Shown here: piece after piece, positions 17,901 through 24,896 of the stretch
How positions within the stretch are numbered: position 1 is the first letter of the stretch
Layout: each line of letters opens with the position of its first letter
Assembly: GCA_000969725.1 (NCBI GenBank)
Contig: JXSR01S002729.1
Reading direction: 5' to 3' (one strand)
DNA: 24,896 bases
Source of the DNA: Ophiothrix spiculata
Lineage: Eukaryota > Echinodermata > Ophiuroidea > Amphilepidida > Ophiotrichidae
Made by a program: the position numbers and the translations under genes
The notes under the pieces: generated by a model
Told to the model about the DNA's origin: nothing
What the model saw: only the letters and a program-made list of their open reading frames with translations
The model's database searches: none

Positions 17901-19393
17901 GATTTCTGATCAAAATTACTGCCCAATGGAGACGCTTGATACCTTCTCAGTAAATCTTGTTGTTTCAGTAGTAGTGCCTTCATTGGTGGTGTCTGTTTCT
18001 CTTCAACATTCTTTAACTCTGTCTGTGCTTGGAGTCTTTTCTCCTGTTCACGATTTTTAGCCATCATTTGTAACATAAGTCTTTGGATTTGTGCTTGTTG
18101 CTGCATCAGAACATTGGTGGACATTACCATATCTGCAGATTGTTGTGATGTTCCAGATGGAGCTTTTGGAGCAGATGGCATCTGTGCTTCATGAGGCCTA
18201 TTCAATGATGGTGCAGCAAATGTTGACAATGCTTGATCATGCCTAGTCAATGTTGATGGACTTCTGACTTGAGATTCTTGCGGTAACCTACTCATTGAAG
18301 ATTTGTAAAGAGATCTGACAGAGTCTTGATCAATCTGACACACTGGGGATTCTTGAGAGATTCTATATCTTGAAGAGTCGGGAGACTTCTGATGAGTGGA
18401 TCTTGGAGTGTGTTTCTGTGAGGTAAAACTGGTTGTAGGTTGAGTCTGGGAAGTTGAGCTTAGGTCTAGAACTGACACAGGTTGAAAGTGTTCTTGAGGC
18501 TGATTTGAAATCCAACCAGTTGTTGGAAGAATATGATCCCGAGGCTGTAACAGTGAATTGGCTATAGGTTGCGGCGATATGCTTCTATAATCTCGTGGGT
18601 GTGTGGGTGTACTATCTGTGGGTTGCGGTGATAAACCCCTAATATGTTTCCTGGAATGAGAGGTTGAGCAGGCTGCAGGCTCGGGTGATAAACCCCTAAC
18701 ACGTCCCCGAGGCTGTAAAGACGAAGTAGCTGTAGGTAGAACAGATATATTCCTTCGAGGTTGTGAAGTCAAGTCTGATGTTCTAGTTGATTGAGGTGGT
18801 ATATACCAAACACGTTCCCCAAATTGTGAAGTATAACTAAATGAAGGCTGAGATGACGTGGCCCCATATTCAGAAGGCTGGGAGCTCAATCTATGCTCAA
18901 GTTCAGGTGATGATGAACCCAAAATCTGTTCCTGGTTTTGTGAAGCTTGCGAAGTGGTTGCAAATTCATTACCCGCTGCTTGTAATCCCATATTGTCCAG
19001 CATTGACTTGGTTTCTTTAGGGGTTAATTTTGAAAGAAGAACTTTAGGAAGTATAGGTTTGTATGGTTCTCCATAGATTTTAAAAAGATCGGGATCTATG
19101 GGTGTTCCATGATATACAGTTGGATTCATTTCAACTTTAACTGTCGGTACTGGAGGAGGATTAACTGCCGGTACTGGAGGTGGATTAACTGCCGGTACTG
19201 GAGGAGGATCATCTGACGATGCTGGAGGAGGATCATCATCACTTTGAAGTGGTTCAGGTTTGATTTTGTCCTTGTTCTCCTGTATCAATTTATCAATGAG
19301 TGAATCCATTGTTTGCTCGTGGGAATTAGTGGCTTCTTCATCATCATCACTGCTCAGGACAATAATGTCAGGTTCATCCTGTTGGGCAGCCAT
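14906..19393 (-). CDS. Large SUMO-motif-rich, coiled-coil nuclear protein, unknown family
   Basis: A single 1495-codon frame with no intron. The ATG has a favourable AAACATGG context and an in-frame TAG 26 codons upstream (19471-19469). Residues 10-20 (IIVLSSDDDEE) form a classic SUMO-interacting motif; IPIV after EIEE (1341-1344) fits a second. Psi-K-x-E/D sites occur at K45, K86, K902, K1142, K1185, K1227 and K1355. Residues 63-86 are three PPPVPAVN units; 233-276 repeat RGLSPEP-like units. A coiled-coil module, (M/I)Q(K/R)L(M/I)-x-Q...KNREQEKRL, occurs three times (about 427-461, 551-588, 634-671), and QQKK(I/L)VEKTI-x-D-x-(T/S)KN twice (751-766, 787-802). Residues 805-1300 are acidic and disordered. 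A basic cluster at 1313-1334 should be a nuclear localisation signal. The C-terminus (1360-1475) is charged and probably helical. I do not recognise the family; a chromatin or transcription scaffold is inference. Confidence 0.9.
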   Translation of the reverse strand: MAAQQDEPDIIVLSSDDDEEATNSHEQTMDSLIDKLIQENKDKIKPEPLQSDDDPPPASSDDPPPVPAVNPPPVPAVNPPPVPTVKVEMNPTVYHGTPIDPDLFKIYGEPYKPILPKVLLSKLTPKETKSMLDNMGLQAAGNEFATTSQASQNQEQILGSSSPELEHRLSSQPSEYGATSSQPSFSYTSQFGERVWYIPPQSTRTSDLTSQPRRNISVLPTATSSLQPRGRVRGLSPEPAACSTSHSRKHIRGLSPQPTDSTPTHPRDYRSISPQPIANSLLQPRDHILPTTGWISNQPQEHFQPVSVLDLSSTSQTQPTTSFTSQKHTPRSTHQKSPDSSRYRISQESPVCQIDQDSVRSLYKSSMSRLPQESQVRSPSTLTRHDQALSTFAAPSLNRPHEAQMPSAPKAPSGTSQQSADMVMSTNVLMQQQAQIQRLMLQMMAKNREQEKRLQAQTELKNVEEKQTPPMKALLLKQQDLLRRYQASPLGSNFDQKSPFKRPQATSVRGAHPQYTINRTSQESPNSRSTLQEPTFKKPEAPSQMMTATQTLVKQQMQMQKLMIQMIAKNREQEKRLKQTEKELHDKQRQSSMSRTTVPTVRTNQEHLTRRSLQKSQQTVQRSSVQPSSSATNALVKQQMQMQKLIMQIAVKNREQEKRLVQAEKELKGRQTEHGVAEHREEKRKQQSQPELKQNLPEQKQNQSVPKQDPPVSKHSQPEAKQKQPQAKQTQANIQQQKLAKTAKLIQYLSQQKKIVEKTIEDITKNALVSKQLLGDGISKKLQILTQQKKLVEKTIQDLSKNMERKQTECTGGGAMEKAEELNKERSDDKVVMDKTDEENKERPDDIVMEQTDKESQEQSTDNISEHKELEQDDHRGSNEKARINEAPADSESQHMEGVKFKEEPVENVTEHADSEIEKAYREKSDNQSLTEQQAKEGENIDGHKSDDMEVKKSYLDKCLKDQKMGETERRVGLESEVGRIEMGKESSERLDQYDGHKNELQPGGVIPTAIFKVDNHEPEHVQEMEGKDGTSSGADKQEPEHDVHKMDGKDDTFGKQTCDEQQIDEKGEGSNDSEDHNLIIDETTHAQGDPPEKDNKNSNKKTEIEVLEQPSKAEPEWIEIGDTDDSDEELDPGMEESTMIKQEPTDYEKEHADLGQMERETHERRSSDLHAGGVGKWAATTRVKEELRDYEYGQQEAEKIDHARGENSQSYGEGRGRDWARNMRIKLDPDQETLSPFSRDSESTLSYNSDVEGESFDKTVDSYGEKDMQDDREQMEYRLSRINRIQVEDLDFIPEKEDTSSESDDFEFVEQRKRKKKGSTCKRKPKRSKRSRHEPEIEEIPIVTKSTKLEPIDIKTEQFVQEIQRYESNALEQEIENNMNKLESELVQEQFFQRIQQAVYTPLFWELQDSVCETDQEKLERRKRQNTNSRRFKDRKLLLRERVLKSVHDLQKKELEKRQMAELQRLRLGKEFGDLNWIADEDEDWDYTAYGSYE

Positions 19394-19800
19394 GTTTGAA
19401 AATTTTATATCCTGAATGTTTCTAGTTGAGTTAATTGGAGAGAAATATTTGAAGTCAATACATGTAGTCTAGAACATTCAATATTTGTACATCATTGATT
19501 GTTTATAATCAACAACACGGAGAGCAGCTAGTCATAATAACAAATCCGTATTTAATCCTGAAGATTACTCCAATACTGATCATCCAATAATAACATTAGC
19601 GCTAGTCACCAACGCTAGAAGCAACTCCACCAATCAAGACCATATCACATTTAGAATATTCTAGCCCACGACAATCCACCAGCATAAACCGTCATTCAGT
19701 AAATATTCAGTAGCACCATGAGCAGTGAGTGTAAAATAGATCAGAATAAGTCTAGAATATTCCAACACAGTACATGTTCACTAACAGTGCAATATCAGGC
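19394..19800 (-). promoter_or_regulatory. Putative promoter region: HSE-like and CCAAT motifs
   Basis: Upstream of the large ORF are three AGAAnnTTC inverted pairs that fit heat shock factor half-site pairs: AGAACATTCA (19471-19480), AGAATATTCT (19653-19662) and AGAATATTCC (19754-19763). CCAAT occurs on the plus strand at 19570-19574, 19584-19588 and 19630-19634 (the last as CCAATCA). These motifs are short and AT-rich, so individual sites may be chance; the clustering within 300 bp is what is notable. No convincing TATA box or initiator was assigned. Confidence 0.35.
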
Positions 19801-20404
19801 AATGATTAGACTGAGTCATACCATACAGCAGCATGTGTAGAGTATCTAGCAAGTACACAGTGAATTTCCTTGTAGCTTAAAATAGAAAAAAAAAAACCAG
19901 AAAAACCCAGCTGCAGTCTGCTTCACACTTTGAATATTAAATACATAAATGTATGTTCTATATAATTCCAACTTTGCTATCTCAACCGAATATTCAACAC
20001 TTCCTCAATACTGAACCGGTAATAAATAGCCACAAATTCAGTTTTTATAATAATGATTTCCTGCCACAAACACTCAGACAGCACACACTAAGCTATTGTT
20101 CTAGTTCTTTCCAGTACTGCCCTTTGTATTCACTACATAGCCAGTGCCATCTAGCATATCACACACAGCGTGCATGCACAAGGCATGAGTCAACAGATCT
20201 ATAAATATCTTACTGGGAAATTGTGTGTGAGGCAAGGTTGGAACAATACAAACATCACACACCACTCATACATAACTCCACTGACTCACAAGCTGACCTA
20301 TTCTATGCAGTCAATACAAAATTGGATTTCCCCATTTGTGTTACTAGACTATTATTATCTTTTGGCATGATTCCAGAATAAAATGTTTCAAGTACTTTGT
20401 TATG
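19801..20404. other. No gene or clear repeat seen
   Basis: Contains an 11-A run near 19887. The short open frames at 19953-20204 and 20170-20370 show no protein signature. It may include 5' UTR or promoter sequence of the large gene. Confidence 0.4.
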
Positions 20405-20432
20405 ACCTGAGACGAATATATTCGTCTCAGGT
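20405..20432. repeat. Perfect 28-bp palindrome
   Basis: The half-site ACCTGAGACGAATA is followed directly by its exact reverse complement, TATTCGTCTCAGGT. There is no spacer and no mismatch over 14 bp per arm. Direct TTATGAC copies flank it at about 20400-20406 and 20432-20438. It lies 58 bases before MITE copy C. Confidence 0.85.
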
Positions 20433-20489
20433 TATGACTACATGTATTACTGTGAAAGCTTGAAATATTTGGGGAATATTTGCTGGCAC

Positions 20490-20597
20490 TTATAAGGCAA
20501 AATAAATGTTTATTGCCCAGTCTAAACAAACATCCATGTACAGGGGTTGCATTTACAAACAACGGGGCCCTGTACTCTCAATTTTTGTTTACACTTA
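20490..20597. mobile_element. Three-copy MITE family, copy C
   Basis: It shares TAAGGCAAAATAAATGTTTA, then TTGCCCAGTCTAAAC, with copy B, and the middle beginning CAGGGGTTGCATTTACAA and running into CGGGGCCCTGTA with copy A. The right arm (TTTTTGTTTACACTT) is cut short relative to the other copies. It is the most diverged of the three. Confidence 0.65.
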
Positions 20598-20599
20598 CA

Positions 20600-21944
20600 T
20601 GATTGTAGTATCCTTTTGATTTTTGTTTGGCGTACCTAGTATCCCTTTGTGAAACTAAATTGCCACTGACTTGGGAAGGCGAATGTTTAAATTGTAGATT
20701 ACAATAGCAAGTTAGCAAATAGAGTGGAAATAAAACTAATATGAATGATTTACACTTCATATGTTAGAAAATAATGGTCAATTAACAGTTATCATGAAAA
20801 TTTTGATCAAAACCTTCAGAAAAGTCCAAAATTTGAATTTTATTTTGTTTGTTGATCTGGGGTATGAGGCTATTCTCTAACTGTATTTATTGATGCTATA
20901 TATCAAGAAAGAGTCACAAGATTTACTTGTAAAACATTCCTTTCACATCATAGATTGCAGATAAATCAAAAGAAATTTGGAGTTTGCATTCGATTTCCTG
21001 AAAAGGCCACTTTTAAACACATTGTCGACAACGATAATTAAAAATTAAATAAATACTTTGATATATAGGGATTAAATTTCAGAATGAAATTTTGCATGCT
21101 GTTATTAAAACCGCTAATACTTCAATTGATGCAAAAATCTCAAAATGCTTGGGGACAAGTTTGGGGACGATGCTGAACTTGTCCGTTCCCCTTTAATTTC
21201 CACCCCCCCCTCCAAAAAAGTCAATATGGTGCTGGTTTGGATTTACCACAAACTGTGAAATACAGGTTCACTTATCAATGGTATAGACCAAAGGATGATT
21301 AAAGCTCTTCCCATAACACACAGCAACCATATGAATAACCGGATAAATGTTGACCAAGGTCACTCCACTACTACATTCATTTGTGTGGCAAATATTTTGA
21401 ATTTGCTCCTTTTCAAACTGTATTTTGGGAATGAAGACATGTGTCGAAGTGGTATTTGTTTACACTGACATCAAGCTGTGATTATCCCCTTTCTGAAGGT
21501 CTTTTTCATTCACACTTCGACTGAGTAATGAATTTTCTATAGCAGGTTTTCCATCAGCAGTTTTACATGTAAAGTCTATGGCTGTTGGTTAATCAGTGGG
21601 TTGTTTATAAGCTGTGGAAGTAACAGTTTGAATTGAATGGTGGGAAGTGCTTAAAACACCCTTTGGGTATAGACTATATACTAAATTGAAATGCAAAACA
21701 TATTAAACTTTGGAAGCACTATTTAAGAAATAAAATACAGGAACATACACTGGTTTACTTTTCAGAAAATTGTATACATTATCAATCATGTTTAATTTTA
21801 ATATGTTTTAATTAGGAAACAAAACAAATAAAAAACAAGTTCAATGTATATTAAAATTCATGGATGAATAAACACATTAATTAAATATCAATACTATAAT
21901 GATAATCACAGCAATCAAATAATATAATAAATAAAGTAATGGTA
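20600..21944. other. AT-rich DNA, no gene seen
   Basis: No coding exon or clear transposon was recognised. A C-run (about 21203-21211) and an imperfect inverted pair GGGGACAAGT / ACTTGTCC near 21150-21185 are the only local structures noted. Confidence 0.4.
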
Positions 21945-22317
21945 GTCTTGAAGCCAGGTTAGATGGGTGCTACACCAGACTATTAATGATGGTTCAAAAC
22001 CTCAACTGGAGAGATCATCCTACCAGGGTGGTAATATATGGTGATTTACCCAAACTATCAGAAATAGTGAGAGGTTGCCGCCTAAACTTTGCTGCTCACT
22101 ATGCTAGACGGCTTGAGGAACCAGTGTCTGGATTAGTGTTCTGGACACCCACCTAAGGGACACATGCACAAGGAAGACCAAGGCTGACCTACCCAGTACT
22201 TCTTACACAGGATTCTGGCATTGATCAAAACGAACTTCTCAAACTCATGCTAAACAGACAGCAGTGGAGGAAATTCATCATGGCTTCTGACCGCGGTCGA
22301 CATAGATAGATAGATAG
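21945..22317 (+). mobile_element. 3' end of a non-LTR retrotransposon (LINE), 5'-truncated
   Basis: The conceptual frame gives the end of an endonuclease/reverse-transcriptase polyprotein: ARLDGCYTRLL, then NWRDH, IYGDLPKLSEIVRGCRLNFA, AHYARR and VFWTPT, a stop codon (TAA at 22154-22156), then GRPRLTY, QDSGIDQNELL and QWRKFIMA. This order is characteristic of the C-terminal region of many animal LINE ORFs. The natural stop (TAG, 22307-22309) runs straight into an (ATAG)n tail at 22302-22317, marking the 3' end. The reverse-transcriptase core is absent, and the premature stop shows the copy is dead. Confidence 0.85.
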
Positions 22318-22406
22318 TTTAAAAGTGAAAGCAGGTAAAATGATTGATAAAATCCAACCAAGGCAGGGGAAGGGGCACCTGTATGTTTTCACATTTATCA
22401 TTATTG

Positions 22407-22603
22407 CATACTTGCCAACATTTGAAAACTGGAAAGAGGAACAAACTGGCACATTTTTGTCCAAAAAGAGGAACATCTCCCATTTTCCTATACTTTACTA
22501 TAGGGTGAGTTTTACAAAAAGAGGAACGGATTGGTAAAAATTACCTTTTTCTTATGCCAAAAACAGGACCGTTCCTCTTAAATAGGAACAGTTGGCAAGT
22601 ATG
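22407..22603. mobile_element. MITE with CATACTTGCCAAC ends and TTATTG duplications
   Basis: A 197-bp element with perfect 13-bp terminal inverted repeats, CATACTTGCCAAC, and a perfect 6-bp duplication TTATTG at 22401-22406 and 22604-22609. The interior repeats AGAGGAAC three times on the plus strand and once inverted (GTTCCTCTT). It is non-coding. The superfamily is not assigned. Confidence 0.8.
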
Positions 22604-22609
22604 TTATTG

Positions 22610-23000
22610 AGCTAGCCTTTCTAGATAAAAAAAACCTAATACAGATATCTTGAATGCTAATTTGTAACCCTATCACAGATACAAGTTATTCATTCAAAGA
22701 GTGTACCCTTTTAACCGACACAACACACACATTTCACATCATGACTACAAAGAATAAATAAACAACCAGGGTGCATGGTTGAAAATTAACCCTTTTTATC
22801 ACAGACTACTATTTAGGAAATTATAAATTGTGGCTCATTAAACAATGACTTCCCCATACCCTTGGCTAAAATCAGACAGAGCCATGCCAAAAACAGAATG
22901 CTTAAAAATTCATTATATTTATTTTATCCCTATAAGCACAATCTTTATAATATAATTTCTAAGCATAGAATTCCGTATTAGTAAAAGGCAACTGTAACTC
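22610..23000. other. No feature seen
   Basis: AT-rich noncoding-looking sequence between the MITE and the G-run-headed repeat. Confidence 0.4.
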
Positions 23001-23310
23001 CCGCGAGGAGGGGGCACTCAACTTTGAAAGTGTGAGATATGTCACACTTTTTTTTTTAAGGGACCTTTGAAACTTATTTTTGGGGTCAAATGAAATGAAA
23101 TTTTGGCCAAAAATAGTCTTCTTCTTAGCTTTTTTTTTTTTTGCATTTCCTGAGCAATTTTTGCAATTGGAGCTAAAATTTGGTGTTTTTCCTGGAAAAG
23201 GGGGTCTAAAGAACTGAGTCACGTTGAAAATGGAGATCTAGTGCCAGGGATCTAGTGAGCGGCCTGGCAGCCTGAAAAAGGAGGTCTTAAGCGCCGGACA
23301 TACAATATCC
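23001..23310 (+). repeat. G-run-headed dispersed repeat, copy b
   Basis: It starts GAGGAGGGGGCACTCAACTTTG and ends with GAAAATGGAGATCTAGTGCC, AGCCTGAAAAAGGAGGTC and TTAAGCGCCGGACATAC. The head resembles copies a and c, and the GGTCTTA(A) tail motif recurs in copy c. The class is unknown. The 87-codon minus frame within it (22959-23222) is lysine-rich and looks like chance. Confidence 0.4.
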
Positions 23311-23383
23311 TGCTCACATATATATGATCATTGCCCTCATCATTGTGTCCAAATATAAATCTGCTTCAGGCATTGTATTTTGA

Positions 23384-23830
23384 GCCCGGGGGGGTACTCA
23401 GATTTCGGTTGGGTACGGACGCACGGCCAGAGTTTTCAACTACCACCCGTTTTGTAAACCTGAGGAAGCAAAAAAATGCTACCCATATGTAAACCAATTT
23501 GACTTTAACAACCGTTATTTAGACTGATGCAATGCATTTTTACAATGTAAATTGCACTTCAAAAGCCCAATTTGGCAACCGATATGTAAACCAAAGGAAA
23601 AATTTGTAAAAAAATTGTCATTTTTGAAAAATGCAACCGTTATGTAAACCGACTTAGCAGTACCGTTAACATTTATTAGTGTAAAAATAGCTTGGCACAT
23701 GAATGAATGTGCAGATTTCCAAAGTAAAGGGTCATACTGGTTGTTCAAAAAAGTATTTTGGGCATTTAAGAATCGTTTTGAATCGTTCATGTGTTGGCAT
23801 CACCCTTCATCCTTACAGGGAAAAAAATAG
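23384..23830 (+). repeat. G-run-headed dispersed repeat, copy c
   Basis: The head is CCCGGGGGGGTACTCAGATT, then TCGGTTGGGTACGGACGCAC. The body has four to five spaced, degenerate blocks of the type ACC(C/G)(A/T)TATGTAAACC (near 23446, 23481, 23579 and 23638). It ends near a GGGTCTTAG motif at 23831. The repeated TGTAAACC phrase gives it an internal rhythm of roughly 35 to 100 bases. Confidence 0.45.
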
Positions 23831-23929
23831 GGTCTTAGTCCAAAATAGGTTGTCCAATAATAAAAGTTATAAATATTGAAAATGGGTCAAGCTCAGTATA
23901 TGGTGGTTTTGCTCAGTAATTTATGTAAT

Positions 23930-24092
23930 CAGGGGTGTAAGAGCCAGGTTATAAAAAAAACTGAAAAGAGCTGAAAATGGTGACAAAATGCTCAAAACAG
24001 GCTGAAAATGAAAGAAAAAGCTGAAATTGTGACTCTTTTGAAGGCATAAAAAAAGCTGAAATCAGCTAAAAAGCTGAACTCTCACACCCCTG
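23930..24092. mobile_element. CAGGGGTGTAAG-type MITE, copy 2
   Basis: The ends CAGGGGTGTAAGAG and CTCTCACACCCCTG are inverted; TGTAAT at 23924-23929 and 24093-24098 is a perfect 6-bp target duplication. The interior has repeated GCTGAAA(A/T) phrases, as in copy 1 at 2695-2862, and is similar in length (163 against 168 bp). Confidence 0.78.
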
Positions 24093-24098
24093 TGTAAT

Positions 24099-24670
24099 AC
24101 ATGTACAGGATTTTGACAATGATTTTTCATCTGGAAAAAAGTTTTAATTTTTTTTTAGCCTATTTTAGATGGTTTTGAAAATGTTATAAAAAAAGAGGAC
24201 AATTCAATATTTTTGAAGGTTTGTATAGCATTAGTTAATGCAATTAAGGTACTTAATTACCATATTATTCGACAAAACTTTTCTCAGACCTCAAGAACAT
24301 ACACCCTTTCTCTGACCAGGTTTCATTAAAAACACATTTTCTGATCTTTGAATTAGAGTAGATTGATAAGTGTCAACCTAAATGTTCACCTACACCCCCA
24401 CATCTCTCGCCCTGACACACTAATCAGGCTGATATAAGGTATTTTCCGAATCTCTCGGACGACCTAAAATTGTACCACCTTAGTACGACCTAAGGTTATG
24501 GTGTAAACCCAGTACTTAAAGTTTCACCAACTTCGTTTTCCTACTTCTGATCAGACTCTACTAAAAGTTATACATTTCTGAAAGTGGATTTAGATGATGA
24601 GCATGATGTGATGGCCAAAAATATGTTCGTAGCCAAAATGTATGACTTTCGAAAAAAAAAGGCAAAATTG
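24099..24670. other. No gene or clear repeat seen
   Basis: A repeated (T/A)ACGACCTAA phrase near 24460-24495 is the only local pattern noted. Confidence 0.4.
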
Positions 24671-24838
24671 GGACCTTTCCATCATGCTTTGCTTCCAATG
24701 GGATTTTTGTATAGATTGTCATGAATGGTAGTGAAAAAACATATCTGATTGTGCTATATGTTTTATCTTAACTGCCATTCGTTGCAAATTGTACAAAAAA
24801 GAAAAAAAACATGTAAAGCATGGCATAATGGGAAGGTC
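24671..24838. mobile_element. Foldback MITE with GGACCTT..CCAT ends
   Basis: The left end GGACCTTTCCATCATGCTTT and the right end GCATGGCATAATGGGAAGGTCC are imperfect inverses. A degraded relative of its left half is seen inverted at 2429-2462. Target duplications were not identified. Confidence 0.55.
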
Positions 24839-24896
24839 CTGATATCTTATTTTGACAAAAGCATAAATGTATTTTTGCCAAATCATGTATTTTGCC

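Noticed and set aside
15212..19076. Several plus-strand frames of 60 to 134 codons
   Set aside because: They are antisense shadows of the 1495-codon minus-strand gene.
1..24896. A prokaryote-style gene system, CRISPR array or operon
   Set aside because: Introns, the metazoan bZIP, SINE/LINE/MITE content and sparse coding density show animal nuclear DNA; nothing resembles such a system.

Overview
This is a stretch of an animal nuclear genome, AT-rich and with introns. A conserved metazoan bZIP gene is split by consensus GT-AG introns, and the intergenic and intronic DNA is crowded with short inverted-repeat transposons (MITEs), SINE and LINE tails, and G-run-headed dispersed repeats. The repeat style suggests a marine invertebrate deuterostome (echinoderm or similar). 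That assignment is an inference from general appearance and is weak.

Two protein-coding loci are supported, both on the minus strand. (1) The last three coding exons of an ATF2/ATF7/CREB5-type transcription factor: basic region and start of the zipper (10588-10426), rest of the zipper (8055-7929), and a short C-terminus ending in three consecutive stop codons (6731-6625). Splice sites and phases agree across all three. The upstream exons (transactivation domain and zinc finger) were not found here. (2) An uninterrupted 1495-codon frame (19393-14906) for a large, mostly disordered nuclear-type protein. It has an N-terminal SUMO-interacting motif, several SUMO-acceptor consensus sites, a triplicated coiled-coil module, a bipartite basic cluster and a charged helical C-terminus. 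I do not recognise its family. Because the ATF exons lie downstream of it on the same strand and need more 5' exons, it may sit inside an ATF intron, or the ATF 5' exons may lie in the 10.6-14.9 kb interval (which holds an assembly gap) and have escaped me.

Layout: 1-6600 is repeat-rich DNA that includes the putative ATF 3' UTR. It has a SINE tail, a tRNA-headed SINE, a mariner-type MITE, nested foldbacks and a Harbinger-type MITE with TTA duplications. 6625-10588 is the ATF 3' end, whose introns carry a Harbinger-type MITE, a minisatellite, a large GC-rich foldback and a perfect CRE palindrome. 10.6-14.9 kb has a strong hairpin, a Harbinger-type MITE, a 50-N gap bounded by a 181-bp near-identical duplication (probably a haplotype mis-join) and a mariner-type MITE just after the large gene's stop. 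14.9-19.4 kb is the large ORF, with three heat-shock-element-like sites and three CCAAT boxes just upstream. 19.8-24.9 kb has no recognised gene; it holds a perfect 28-bp palindrome, a LINE 3' end, MITEs and dispersed repeats.

No operon, CRISPR array, intact transposase or cellular RNA gene is supported. The items most worth follow-up are the SUMO-motif-rich unknown protein, MITEs placed so that they would supply 3' UTR hairpins and poly(A) signals to both genes, and the CRE palindrome inside a gene whose product is expected to bind it.
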